A stretch of 64,000 nt of DNA from Enterococcus wangshanyuanii (lineage in GTDB: Bacteria; Bacillota; Bacilli; Lactobacillales; Enterococcaceae). Below the pieces are notes generated by a model, which worked only from the letters and a program-made list of their open reading frames with translations, was not told where the DNA came from and searched no databases. The stretch's first letter is position 1, and every line of letters starts with the position of its first letter. Shown in pieces: positions 7,815-17,078 of this stretch. Made by a program: the position numbers and the translations under genes. Location of the stretch: positions 2,356,001 to 2,420,000 of the forward strand of contig NZ_CP021874.1 in the NCBI RefSeq assembly GCF_002197645.1, in the 5' to 3' direction.

Positions 7815-9248
7815 CTATTTTGGCATTACATCTGCCGGTATAGCGGATTGATATTTTTGACCACCAACCGTTACTTGATGTTCTGCTTTTGCTTTTTCAA
7901 CTAATTCAGGATTCGTCAATAAATCGTATGCTGTTGTAGCAATCGTTTTACCAGCGGCTAATAATCCTTTATGGGCTACAGAGGATTTACCATTTGCGAC
8001 CCATTGCCATGAATGAGGCGGTGTTCCTTGCGGCTCACAGCCGATCAAGACTTGCGCTGTTGGACAAACCCAGCTGACATCCCCGACATCTGTCGAGCCT
8101 GATGTTGCGTTCGAGAAGGCCAATGGGCCAATTTGGTCTAAGACCGGTAATGTTCCTAAGCGTTGGATTTCTTCTTCACTTGCTGTTGGATTCATTTGAC
8201 GAGCTCGTGTGATCAACCCAGCTTTAGTAGCATCATCTAGGCTATCATAATATCTTTGGCTATATTCTTGATCTTCTTTCGTTAAATTCAGATCACCAAA
8301 TTCTTTTAGATTTTCATACATTGCCGTTGTCATTGCTTGGTTTGGCAAGTAATTGGCACAGGCAGAATCAAAAACGATTTCTAATTCTGTTTCTGTCATC
8401 AATGCTGCACCTTCTGCGATTTTATTGACACGTTTATAAATCGCTTCAGCCTGATCTAATTTTGGTGCGCGGATAAAATAATAAAGGCTTGCTGTTGGTT
8501 GAACTACATTTGCTGATTCACCGCCAGCATCCATGAATGCATAATGGACACGACCTTCATCAATGATATGCTCACGTAAAAATTGGACGCCGATGTTCAT
8601 CAATTCTGCAGCATCTAATGCACTGCGCCCTTGTTCCGGTGCTGCAGCGGCATGTGCTGATCTTCCTTTAAAATTATAATAAATTTGATAGACTGCTAAG
8701 CTGCTTAACCCCCAAGCCATACTTGTATCCATCGGATGCCAAGCTAAGGCCACATCTAAACAATCAAACACACCATCTCTAGCCATGAATGCTTTTCCAT
8801 AGCCGCTTTCTTCTGCTGGACAACCAAATAATTTGATCGTTCCAGTTAATTCTTCTTGCTCCATCAAATCTTTGATACCGACCGCTCCTGCCAAAGCGCC
8901 AGTTCCTAATAAATTATGTCCACAGCCATGACCATTGCCGCCCTCATGTTCTGCTTTTTGCTCGCCAAGATCTGCAACCTGACTCAAATTTCCTAAAGCA
9001 TCATATTCCGCTAAAATTCCGATCACTGGATTGCCGCTACCATAAGTCGCAACAAATGAATGCTCCATATTTGCAAGACCTGTTTCAACTGTAAATCCTT
9101 CTTTTTCTAAAATTTCTAAAAATGGCTTCACTGATTCAGTCGTCGCAAATCTTGTTTCCGGTGTTCCCCAAATTCGATCCGCGGCAGCGATAAATTGTTC
9201 TTTTTTTGCATCGATCAGTTCTGTGATTTTTTGTTTTGCATCCATCAT
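7815..9248 (-). CDS. M20-family amidohydrolase, AbgB-like
   Basis: The 477-residue enzyme is full length for the p-aminobenzoyl-glutamate hydrolase subunit B (AbgB) group of M20 metallopeptidases. Metal ligand motifs are visible: GNGHGCGHNLLGTG near residue 105, PAEESGYGKAFM, and HPMDTSMAW. Such enzymes cleave amide bonds between an acyl or aryl group and an amino acid in the cytoplasm. It is the last gene of an operon with an MFS carrier and both L-serine dehydratase subunits, which suggests a conjugated amino acid as substrate, with AAAGGAAG before the start. The true substrate is not evident. Confidence 0.8.
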   Translation of the reverse strand: MMDAKQKITELIDAKKEQFIAAADRIWGTPETRFATTESVKPFLEILEKEGFTVETGLANMEHSFVATYGSGNPVIGILAEYDALGNLSQVADLGEQKAEHEGGNGHGCGHNLLGTGALAGAVGIKDLMEQEELTGTIKLFGCPAEESGYGKAFMARDGVFDCLDVALAWHPMDTSMAWGLSSLAVYQIYYNFKGRSAHAAAAPEQGRSALDAAELMNIGVQFLREHIIDEGRVHYAFMDAGGESANVVQPTASLYYFIRAPKLDQAEAIYKRVNKIAEGAALMTETELEIVFDSACANYLPNQAMTTAMYENLKEFGDLNLTKEDQEYSQRYYDSLDDATKAGLITRARQMNPTASEEEIQRLGTLPVLDQIGPLAFSNATSGSTDVGDVSWVCPTAQVLIGCEPQGTPPHSWQWVANGKSSVAHKGLLAAGKTIATTAYDLLTNPELVEKAKAEHQVTVGGQKYQSAIPADVMPK

Positions 9249-9300
9249 ATTCTTCCTTTCTCTTTTAAATCAACGTTTCTTTTCCCTAACAAAAACGCCT

Positions 9301-10185
9301 TTAACGTTCGATCCCAAATAACTCTTTTGCAATACGTTTACCTGTTTTGGTCCCAGCTAATCCGCCGATCCCAGTTTCCCGAATATCTGCCGGCATACTG
9401 CGGCCTACACGATACATTGTTTCTACCACTTCATCTGCTGGAATCTCGCTTTCAACGCCTGCCAACGCCATCTCAGCCGCACTGATGGCATTCGATGTAC
9501 CCCCTGCATTTCGCTTGATACAAGGAATTTCCACCAGTCCTGCAACAGGATCACAGGCTAAACCGATCAGATTATTCAAGGCAATTGCAAAGGCATGGCT
9601 TGCTTGTTCCGGCGTACCTCCCGCCATTTCAACTAAGGCTGCCGCGGCCATTCCTGAAGCCGAACCGATTTCTGCCTGACAGCCGCCTTCAGCTCCTGAA
9701 ATCATGGCGTTATTAGCTGTAACGAAACCAAACGCTGCTGCAGTGAATAAAAATTCTAGTTGAGTTTCTTGACTCGCCTGCAGTTTTTCTCTAAAAGCTA
9801 ACAGCACACCAGGAACGACCCCAGCAGAACCAGCTGTCGGCGTTGCACAGATCATTCCCATTGCTGCATTGACTTCATTCGTCGCTACTGCATAGCACAA
9901 CGCTTTAACAAACGTAGTATCTGTTAATACTGTTTTGCTATCTAAATAGGCTTGTAGTCTTTTGGCATCATAACCAGTTAAACCTGAATGAGAGCGTACC
10001 CCTTGAATTCCTTTCGCCGCAGCGGCTTCCATCGTTTCCAAATTCAAAGTCATCTGATTCATGATTTCTATTCGGCTGCGTCCAGAGGTTCTGATTTCCT
10101 GTGCAATCATGATTTCTGCGATTTTACACTGTTTTTTTTGTGCTAGTTGTACTAATTCTTCAATTGATCCAAACAAAAGATTCAC
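9301..10185 (-). CDS. sdaAA: L-serine dehydratase, iron-sulfur, alpha subunit
   Basis: The 294-residue protein has the iron-sulfur cysteine segments of the alpha subunit: CATPTAGSAGVVPGVL, SGAEGGCQAEIGSASGMAAA and ACDPVAGLVEIPCIKRN. With SdaAB it converts L-serine to pyruvate and ammonia using a [4Fe-4S] cluster. The frame begins at GTG 10185, close to GAGG; the TTG three codons on (10176) has better spacing and is an alternative start. It follows sdaAB by 10 bases and precedes the amidohydrolase. Confidence 0.9.
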   Translation of the reverse strand: MNLLFGSIEELVQLAQKKQCKIAEIMIAQEIRTSGRSRIEIMNQMTLNLETMEAAAAKGIQGVRSHSGLTGYDAKRLQAYLDSKTVLTDTTFVKALCYAVATNEVNAAMGMICATPTAGSAGVVPGVLLAFREKLQASQETQLEFLFTAAAFGFVTANNAMISGAEGGCQAEIGSASGMAAAALVEMAGGTPEQASHAFAIALNNLIGLACDPVAGLVEIPCIKRNAGGTSNAISAAEMALAGVESEIPADEVVETMYRVGRSMPADIRETGIGGLAGTKTGKRIAKELFGIER

Positions 10186-10195
10186 GTCCTCTAAT

Positions 10196-10858
10196 TTAGC
10201 CGGTCGTCGGCATTACTGCTGTGATGCCCGGTATTTCTTTGATTTTTGCTACTAATTTTTGACTAATGTCGCTGACGGTTTCTACAAAAAAGACAGTCTC
10301 TTGATTCAACTGCTGAACTTTTACAAATTCAGGACTTTCTAAGGCATTTTCAACACAAGGAATTGCCGTTTTTGGCTGATTCGCAGTAAGGACCAACCCG
10401 TTCCCTTGTTCTTGATTCAAAATGGTTGAATGGTGATTGATTTCTGTTAATTGAATACTGCCGCCGCCGATAGAGATTGCTGTTAAATTCAGTTTCTCCT
10501 GCTCATCGATCAATTCCAAATTGACAGTATTCGCATGTTCAGTTTCTTTCGTACTAACAAGGAATTCAATTTTTACTCCTTGTTCTTCTGCAATTTCAAT
10601 TGCATTTGGAATCCGTTCATCATGTGTTTCAAACCCAAGAACTCCCGCAACGATCGCAACCGCTGTCCCATGTCCTTTATAGGTTTCCGCAAAAGATCCA
10701 AAAAACGTTACAACCAACTTTTCAGGTGTATGCTTATACAATTCTCTTGCCATATTACCGATTCTGACTGCCCCTGCTGTATGTGAGCTGGAAGGTCCGA
10801 CCATGATCGGACCTATGATATCAAAGGCGCTTTTATATTTAAACTTTCTCTCTGACAT
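10196..10858 (-). CDS. sdaAB: L-serine dehydratase, iron-sulfur, beta subunit
   Basis: The start is the ATG at 10858, which overlaps the MFS stop codon as TAATG, giving 220 residues; an upstream in-frame extension lies inside the MFS gene and is unlikely. The N-terminus has the family motif IGPSSSHTAGAVRIGNMA, followed by an ACT-like C-terminal region (from about residue 145) that can sense amino acids. It pairs with SdaAA. The one-base overlap implies translational coupling to the transporter. Confidence 0.9.
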   Translation of the reverse strand: MSERKFKYKSAFDIIGPIMVGPSSSHTAGAVRIGNMARELYKHTPEKLVVTFFGSFAETYKGHGTAVAIVAGVLGFETHDERIPNAIEIAEEQGVKIEFLVSTKETEHANTVNLELIDEQEKLNLTAISIGGGSIQLTEINHHSTILNQEQGNGLVLTANQPKTAIPCVENALESPEFVKVQQLNQETVFFVETVSDISQKLVAKIKEIPGITAVMPTTG

Positions 10859-12057
10859 TACGCTTCTTTTTTCACTCCTAGTACACAAAGTCCGCAAAGT
10901 AAGCTAGCCGCTGCCATAAATCCGAAAGCTAATGTAAATGAACCACCTGCAGCTTTGATCAATTGACCCAAGATCATTGGTGCCAAGAAGCCGCCTAAGG
11001 TTCCCCCAGTATTGATGATCCCGATAGAAGAGCCAATGATCGATTGATCCATGATTTTGTGCGGCCAAGTAAAGATCGCTGTGAAAGCGCTAACTGAAAC
11101 CATGCTGACTGCGATCAAACAAATCATTGATAACACAAGATTATTTGAAGCAACAAAAGCAGCAACTAAAATCGCAGCTAAAACCGTAGCACTAATAATG
11201 AAGATCCGTTCTTTCCCTAAGAAAAGTTTGGATAAAAGAGCTCCCGCAAACATCGTTGCAGCGGTTTGGAATACGGCATTCACCGCTAGTAAATAACCGA
11301 TCGTTTTAATATCGATCGCAAATTTCTGTGCTAAATAGCTTGGCAGCCAAGACATATTTCCATAAAGTAGGAAATTTAGTAAAAGCATAGCCACAAACAA
11401 TACAAGAACATTTCTATTAGTGATCACCTGACTGAATGTAATTGCCGGTTTATCTTTTGCCCCAGTTTTTGCGCTGGCTACTTGATTCGGTACAAAAAGT
11501 CCCACTAAAACCAAAGCTACAGCAAATAATATACCTAGCGCCAGATAACCATAACGCCAATTCGCATTGATCAAATTCGTTCCTAACGTAAAGGCTAAAA
11601 TCCCGCCAATTCCAGAGGTAGAAAGAATCAAAGATTGGACAAAGGTTCTACGCTCTTGTGGAAAATTATCAGCAATTGATTTTGAACAACTTGGTGGATA
11701 ACCGCCATGACCGATCCCTGCAAAAAAGCGAATAACCATAAACAACATCAAACTACTGACTGCACCGAATGCGAATGAAAAAATTGAAATAATTGCTAGT
11801 GACAGCATCAATACTTTTTTTGCCCCGATTTTATCTGCTAACCAACCACCTGGAATTTGCATCAACGAATAACCAAGGAAGAAGAATGACATGATCATCC
11901 CCGTTTGCCCTGCGTCTAAATTAAACTGCTTTGTTATCGGTAAAACAGCGGTAGAAATCATACTCTTATCCATATAAATCATCGAATAACCCGCCATTAA
12001 AGCGAAAATCAGTCCAACACCACTTTTACTTGTTGTTTTTTCAACTTGTGTTTCCAT
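10858..12057 (-). CDS. MFS transporter, organic anion type (ACS family-like)
   Basis: The 399 residues have twelve predicted hydrophobic segments and the MFS signature GGWLADKIGAKKVL between segments 2 and 3, with MIMSFFFLGYSLMQIPGG before it, as in the anion:cation symporter family. It is the first gene of the serine dehydratase/amidohydrolase operon and is probably the importer for the amidohydrolase substrate. A perfect cre-like palindrome lies 26 bases upstream of its start. Confidence 0.8.
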   Translation of the reverse strand: METQVEKTTSKSGVGLIFALMAGYSMIYMDKSMISTAVLPITKQFNLDAGQTGMIMSFFFLGYSLMQIPGGWLADKIGAKKVLMLSLAIISIFSFAFGAVSSLMLFMVIRFFAGIGHGGYPPSCSKSIADNFPQERRTFVQSLILSTSGIGGILAFTLGTNLINANWRYGYLALGILFAVALVLVGLFVPNQVASAKTGAKDKPAITFSQVITNRNVLVLFVAMLLLNFLLYGNMSWLPSYLAQKFAIDIKTIGYLLAVNAVFQTAATMFAGALLSKLFLGKERIFIISATVLAAILVAAFVASNNLVLSMICLIAVSMVSVSAFTAIFTWPHKIMDQSIIGSSIGIINTGGTLGGFLAPMILGQLIKAAGGSFTLAFGFMAAASLLCGLCVLGVKKEA

Positions 12058-12082
12058 TTTTTTCCTCCATTACTAAAATATA

Positions 12083-12096
12083 AGAAAACGTTTTCT
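12083..12096 (-). promoter_or_regulatory. cre-like catabolite-repression palindrome
   Basis: AGAAAACGTTTTCT is a perfect 14-bp palindrome around the CG centre typical of CcpA sites, although the usual outer TG/CA bases are A-rich here. It lies just before the MFS operon and would fit carbon-catabolite control. Confidence 0.45.
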
Positions 12097-12189
12097 GTTC
12101 ATTCATTATATAAAAACTTCGGCATATAGAAATTACTTTAATTGCTCGATACAAGGTCGATATTATTGATTTTTTGATAAATAATAAAA

Positions 12190-12224
12190 AAAGAGCAAAA
12201 ATAGTGTGACTATTTTTGCTCTTT
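12190..12224 (-). terminator. Terminator of the AraC-type gene
   Basis: AGAGCAAAAATAG (12192-12204) pairs with CTATTTTTGCTCT (12210-12222); on the minus strand it is followed by a run of seven T residues. It separates the regulator gene from the MFS operon. Confidence 0.8.
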
Positions 12225-12234
12225 GCTTTTATTC

Positions 12235-14583
12235 TCAGTACAATGGCTGCAATAAATACAGTTGACAAGCATTCAAGGTCAGCGTTGCCTCCAACTCATA
12301 GCCAGTGTTGGTAATCGATTCTTTCTTCAGTTCAAATTTTGGCGCAATTTTTTGCTCTAAATAGCTTTGCAGCTCCCTGTCTAATTCAGCCTGACCACCA
12401 ATTCTGATCCAATCATTATAAATCCCGCCATGATCTTTATCTAACACATATTCTCTGATCAAATAATCCCCCTGCGGCAATCCGTTCAACTGAATCAACA
12501 GCTTTTTCGTTTGGTATCTCACTTGGAAAGTATCGACCGAATAAAGAGGATCTAAATTGCTAGAATTGTAGAGCAACAATTGATACTGCCCTTGATTTTG
12601 AGTCAGCATATACCCTGAACCACTCGCTACTACCTCACCTTTCAAATGATTTAAGAATCGAAGTGAAAAGAAAAGCGGGCGACGTAGTCCTTCATACAAA
12701 AAGACAGATAAGCTACTATCTTCCCGTACATACGTCTGCCGCTCCTTGACTTTAATATTCAGCCAAAAAGCAATCCCCGTTACTTTTTTAGACAATTCAA
12801 GGATCGATTCCAAAATCAGAGCCGAGCGGAAAAAGGTTCCTGAAAAGGTATTGCCTTCACCAACCAACGTATTCCAATCCGTTAAGAATAGTTCCGGCTC
12901 CCAACTAGATGCCTGCTGTTTTTTCACATCTGCATAGGTCGACACAACTGACTTCACGCGTGCCAGCAGTTCCTGCTGATAGTCTTTAAAATGTAATGCG
13001 TGCTCATCTTTGATTGCCTCTGTCGCATAAGGATCCGCATGAAAACTAATGAAATCAGGTAAACAACGCTGCTTACTCTGCTCCTCAACAAATGCTTGAT
13101 ATTGTTGATATTCTTTTTCTGCTAGTGAACGCAAGGACATCAAACCAATCTTGACTGAGGGTATCAGCTGCTTCAACTTGCGATAAAAATAATGATACCC
13201 CCACCGATTCTCCTCACTCCACTGACCACTCCCTTTTGGCAGCGACCATTGAACATACCATTGTTCCACTTCTTCACGCCCATAACGATTCAAAAAATGC
13301 CGAATAATTTTGATTTGTTTATCACACCAAAGTTGAACCTCTTTTTTATCCGTATAATCCTCTGGTAAAAATAATTGGATCATTGGCTTTAACTGAATTT
13401 TGATCAAAAAATCAAACCACTGATTATTTAAAATATACTCAGATACTAACAAGACGTCATTTTCAAAATTGGTTTCTTCGCAAAAGCCTTCAAATTGAAC
13501 GAAATCAAAGGCGAGCTCTTCTCTTAAGATACACAGTTCTCTTTGAACACCTCTGGCTAGCCCCTCACCGGCTGGACCGATCTTGATGATTTTTTTACTG
13601 GTTTGATAGGCAGATTTTGACCTATCAGTCACAGACAATTCTATTTTTTGTTCGATTGTCGCATTTTCATCTTCGATATCTTTTTCGACTAGGTATTTTG
13701 CCAACTCCTGTAATGCCGCAGCGCCAGTGATCTCTTGGTAATCTTCGGGTTCAACGGTTTTATTTTCCTGAGTTTTTGTTAAAGAATATTTTTTTCGGTA
13801 ACTAGCTGGCGTTACTCCATGTTGTTTTTTAAACACTTGATGAAAGTGCTTAGGGTTTGAAAAGCCGCTATCCAGCGCAATTTTGATCACCGAGTTGGTT
13901 GTTGATACTAAGGCCTCCGTCGCATGCATCAAGCGAATCTGATTTAAATAGGCTGTAAAGGTCATTCCTACCTGCTTTTTGAACAAACGAGACAAGTGAT
14001 AATAAGACATCCCACTGTTTTCAGCAAGTGATTCTAAAGAGATCGGTTGATCATATTCTTTTTGAATTTGTTCAAGTACATTATTTATTCGATCATCGGT
14101 CGTCTCTTGTTTAAGCTGAGGAAGTAGATTTTGATCTTTTTTAAATTTTTTCACCAAATAATTTAGTACACTGAATAGATGCTGATACACTTCAAGTTCA
14201 TTTTCGCCGCTTTTCTTAAAGTAAGCAGCCATCAAATGCGCCAACAAGGCCCGTAGTTTCTTAAATTCTTCCTTACTTCTGTCTTCCAAGCTTGAACAAT
14301 CGATATATGGCAGCCAGTTTTCTTTAAAATTAGCAGTCAGTGGTTTTCTGGAGATACGCAAATACAGCAGCAGATTTTTGTCAGAGCTCTTCACCTGATA
14401 CTGATGCAGCGGATTGATCACTAATAGATCATCTGATTCTAATCTATATTCCTTTTCTCCAGTGGTTACTGTCATACTTCCGCTCAGCATAAGAAACAGC
14501 GTTAAATCTTCACTCATTCGAGCCGGTACATCACTTACTTTCATTAGTGATAGATGAAATGGACGTTGATTGTCTTCTCCCAT
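12235..14583 (-). CDS. AraC-family regulator fused to a GH39-like domain
   Basis: The 782-residue protein has a cupin-like sensor (about residues 1-150), an AraC double helix-turn-helix (about 170-270, with SLESLAENSGMSYYHLSRLF and GFSNPKHFHQVFKKQHG), and a large C-terminal region resembling GH39 beta-xylosidase modules (for example EEVEQWYVQWSLPKGSGQW). Such fusions occur in Firmicute sugar loci, where the glycosidase-like part probably senses a glycan. I start at ATG 14583 after AAGGAAGG rather than a TTG 13 codons upstream. It lies divergent from the DeoR regulator and near the beta-glucoside genes, so it may control those, or the MFS operon downstream. Confidence 0.8.
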   Translation of the reverse strand: MGEDNQRPFHLSLMKVSDVPARMSEDLTLFLMLSGSMTVTTGEKEYRLESDDLLVINPLHQYQVKSSDKNLLLYLRISRKPLTANFKENWLPYIDCSSLEDRSKEEFKKLRALLAHLMAAYFKKSGENELEVYQHLFSVLNYLVKKFKKDQNLLPQLKQETTDDRINNVLEQIQKEYDQPISLESLAENSGMSYYHLSRLFKKQVGMTFTAYLNQIRLMHATEALVSTTNSVIKIALDSGFSNPKHFHQVFKKQHGVTPASYRKKYSLTKTQENKTVEPEDYQEITGAAALQELAKYLVEKDIEDENATIEQKIELSVTDRSKSAYQTSKKIIKIGPAGEGLARGVQRELCILREELAFDFVQFEGFCEETNFENDVLLVSEYILNNQWFDFLIKIQLKPMIQLFLPEDYTDKKEVQLWCDKQIKIIRHFLNRYGREEVEQWYVQWSLPKGSGQWSEENRWGYHYFYRKLKQLIPSVKIGLMSLRSLAEKEYQQYQAFVEEQSKQRCLPDFISFHADPYATEAIKDEHALHFKDYQQELLARVKSVVSTYADVKKQQASSWEPELFLTDWNTLVGEGNTFSGTFFRSALILESILELSKKVTGIAFWLNIKVKERQTYVREDSSLSVFLYEGLRRPLFFSLRFLNHLKGEVVASGSGYMLTQNQGQYQLLLYNSSNLDPLYSVDTFQVRYQTKKLLIQLNGLPQGDYLIREYVLDKDHGGIYNDWIRIGGQAELDRELQSYLEQKIAPKFELKKESITNTGYELEATLTLNACQLYLLQPLY

Positions 14584-14722
14584 GAACTTGACCTTCCTTA
14601 TTCGCTCTAGTTTATTGAACAAAATATATCATCAAACGGAAAGGGAAACAAGTTGTCCTTTTTTTACTATATTGTCTATACTAGGAGTACTTAAAAATAA
14701 TCGTACGTATAAGGAGGAAATC

Positions 14723-15496
14723 ATGAAAATCAGTCAAGGGGATATTTTCAGAAGGCGGGAACAATTGATCGAGTATTTACAGCAAAAGGAACATGCTTTG
14801 GTCGTTGAATTAGCTGAATACTTTAACGTTTCAGCGGTTACGATCAGAAGAGACTTGCTCTTTTTAGAAAAGAAAAAAATGATCGAACGATTTTACGGCG
14901 GGGTGAAATTGATTCCTATGTCACAACAAAAATTTGACACTACATTTGAAAAAAGTCATTTTCCAGTCACTGCGTTTGTCGATAAATTATCCCCTTTTTT
15001 AGATGATCGACTGCAGCTTTTTGTTGGTGCTGGACTGTTTTCCACTGAACTCATCCATGCTCTATCTTTTTTCGACATCCTTATTCTAACAAACGATGCA
15101 TCGGCAATTTCTATCGATCATCCCAATAAAAGAGCGCTGATTTCCATTTGCGGCGGTGAATTAGAAAAAAATACCAATGCACTTGTAGGTGATTTTGCTA
15201 CCTACTCATTCACGAAAGTTGAAGCAGATCTTTGTATCATCGAAGCGGCCGGTTTCAATACTCATGAGGTCACAACAAATACATTGAATGAATCGTTTGT
15301 TTATCGCACAATGCTCCAACATACAGATGGTCCTAAAATCGTGTATACTCCTGCTGGCAATCTTGAAACGGTTAGCTCGTTTATGATCGATCGAACCTTT
15401 CTATTTAGTCACCTCTACACGGACGCATCGATTCCAGAGGCCATATTAAACAGCTACATGACACACTCGATCACCGTTGACGTCTTAACTGAATAA
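14723..15496 (+). CDS. DeoR-family transcription regulator
   Basis: The 257-residue protein starts at the ATG after AAGGAGG. It has an N-terminal DeoR winged helix (LVVELAEYFNVSAVTIRRDL, residues 29-48) and the sugar-phosphate-binding DeoRC domain (LQLFVGAGLFSTELIHAL, then LTNDASAI). It precedes the GH1 and PTS genes, separated by its own terminator, and is likely to respond to a phosphorylated sugar from that pathway. It is divergent from the AraC-GH39 gene. Confidence 0.85.
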   Translation: MKISQGDIFRRREQLIEYLQQKEHALVVELAEYFNVSAVTIRRDLLFLEKKKMIERFYGGVKLIPMSQQKFDTTFEKSHFPVTAFVDKLSPFLDDRLQLFVGAGLFSTELIHALSFFDILILTNDASAISIDHPNKRALISICGGELEKNTNALVGDFATYSFTKVEADLCIIEAAGFNTHEVTTNTLNESFVYRTMLQHTDGPKIVYTPAGNLETVSSFMIDRTFLFSHLYTDASIPEAILNSYMTHSITVDVLTE

Positions 15497-15554
15497 AAAA
15501 GGTATACTAAAGAAGCTTGTTTTCTTATAACATTGTATTCCTTTTGAAGCTCTC

Positions 15555-15592
15555 GAACTGTTCATAAAAATACTTTCATGAACAGTTCTTTT
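15555..15592 (+). terminator. Terminator after the DeoR gene
   Basis: GAACTGTTCAT (15555-15565) pairs with ATGAACAGTTC (15578-15588), followed by TTTTG. It insulates the GH1-PTS operon from the regulator. Confidence 0.75.
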
Positions 15593-15636
15593 GATTGCAT
15601 TGAATTCCCTGGATCAATCGCTTATTCTAAGTTCAA

Positions 15637-15651
15637 AGAAAACGCTTTACA
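15637..15651 (+). promoter_or_regulatory. cre-like site before the GH1-PTS operon
   Basis: AGAAAACGCTTTACA has the CG-centred core of CcpA operators with two or three departures from consensus. It lies 24 bases before the GH1 start, where catabolite repression of a beta-glucoside operon would be expected. Confidence 0.45.
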
Positions 15652-15674
15652 AAAATAAAAGATTGGAGACACTT

Positions 15675-17063
15675 ATGACTACATTTCCTAAAAATTTCCT
15701 ATGGGGCGCATCGATTTCCGCCCATCAAACAGAAGGTGCCTATAAAAGCGACGGCAAAGGTCTAAGCGTGCAAGATACACGCCAAAGAGATAATCATGAT
15801 ATCGCTGACTTTACGGTCGCAGTTGACCATTACCATCATTTTAAAGAGGATATTCGTTTATTAGCTGAAATGGGCATCAAAGTTTTTCGTTTTTCAATTG
15901 CTTGGACACGGATTTTTCCCGAAGGTCGAGGCGAGATCAATGATTTAGGACTGCAGCATTATAGCGATGTGATCGATGAATTACTAAAATACGGGATCCA
16001 GCCTTACATTACCTTGAACCATTTTGATTTGCCCCAAGCTTTAGAGGATGAAGGCGGCTGGAGTAATAGAAGCACCGTCGATGCGTTCGTCCACTACGCT
16101 GAAACCGTTTTTGAAGCTTATGGTGACCGGGCGAAACATTGGCTGACGATCAATGAGCCGAACATCATGCTTTTAGTTGATAAAAAAATCTTAGGCAAAG
16201 ATATCCCCTTACAAGAAAAATATCAACAGTTTCACCATTTAATGATCGCTGAAAAATATGCATTCAAACGGTGCCACGAGTTGATCGAAGACGGTAAAAT
16301 CGGACCGGTGCCGAACATCTCACTTGTTTATCCGGCAACTAGTAAGCCGATGGACAATCAAGCAGCTCTTTACTTCAACAGCGTCAGAAATTGGGCGTAT
16401 CTCGATTTTTCTTGCTTCGGCCGCTACAATGCCGTCTTTAAAGATTATCTGAACCGTAATGACGTATCGATTTCTTTTGCTCCTGAGGATCAAGAATTGA
16501 TGGAAAATCATTTCCCAGATTTTGTGGCAATGAACTTCTACACGACGGTTACCGTAGAAAAACCAACTGAAAGAGATGGCATGGCTAACGGCATCAGCGA
16601 CCAACAAAGTGAAGATATCATGGAGTGGGGGTTTTATAAAGGCTTTACTAATCCTTATTTGAAGAAAAATGAGTTTAACTGGACGATCGATCCAGACGGG
16701 TTGAAAACGACTTTACAAACCTTGTATGACCGCTATCATTTACCCATCATCATTACTGAAAACGGCTTAGGTGCCAAAGATGAACTGACAGAAGATGGTA
16801 AAATCCACGATGCCTACCGAATCAACTACTTACAGCAACATATCGAACAATGCGGCTCAGCGATCGAAGCTGGTGTAGAACTGATTGGCTATAGCCCTTG
16901 GTCAGCAATCGATTTGGTCAGTGTGCATGAAGGAATCAGCAAACGATACGGCTTTATTTATGTCGATCGTACAGAACATGATGCAAAAGAAATGACTCGC
17001 TACAAAAAAGACAGTTTCTACTGGTATCAAACGTTGATCGAGACAAACCAACTGCCCTCATAA
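15675..17063 (+). CDS. Family GH1 6-phospho-beta-glucosidase
   Basis: The 462-residue enzyme begins with FPKNFLWGASISAHQTEGAY and contains the GH1 acid/base glutamate in WLTINEPN and the nucleophile in IIITENGLG. The start is the ATG at 15675 after TTGGAG; an upstream in-frame ATG at 15591 lies in the terminator and cre-like region. GH1 enzymes of this kind hydrolyse phosphorylated beta-glucosides such as cellobiose-6'-phosphate, released by the PTS. The IIC gene follows 15 bases later, so they form an operon; the exact sugar is not readable. Confidence 0.85.
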   Translation: MTTFPKNFLWGASISAHQTEGAYKSDGKGLSVQDTRQRDNHDIADFTVAVDHYHHFKEDIRLLAEMGIKVFRFSIAWTRIFPEGRGEINDLGLQHYSDVIDELLKYGIQPYITLNHFDLPQALEDEGGWSNRSTVDAFVHYAETVFEAYGDRAKHWLTINEPNIMLLVDKKILGKDIPLQEKYQQFHHLMIAEKYAFKRCHELIEDGKIGPVPNISLVYPATSKPMDNQAALYFNSVRNWAYLDFSCFGRYNAVFKDYLNRNDVSISFAPEDQELMENHFPDFVAMNFYTTVTVEKPTERDGMANGISDQQSEDIMEWGFYKGFTNPYLKKNEFNWTIDPDGLKTTLQTLYDRYHLPIIITENGLGAKDELTEDGKIHDAYRINYLQQHIEQCGSAIEAGVELIGYSPWSAIDLVSVHEGISKRYGFIYVDRTEHDAKEMTRYKKDSFYWYQTLIETNQLPS

Positions 17064-17078
17064 GGAAAGGAGAAAAAA

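Noticed and set aside
12041..12268. 75-codon minus-strand frame between the AraC-type gene and the MFS gene
   Set aside because: It spans the AraC gene terminator and the cre-like palindrome and has no binding site.
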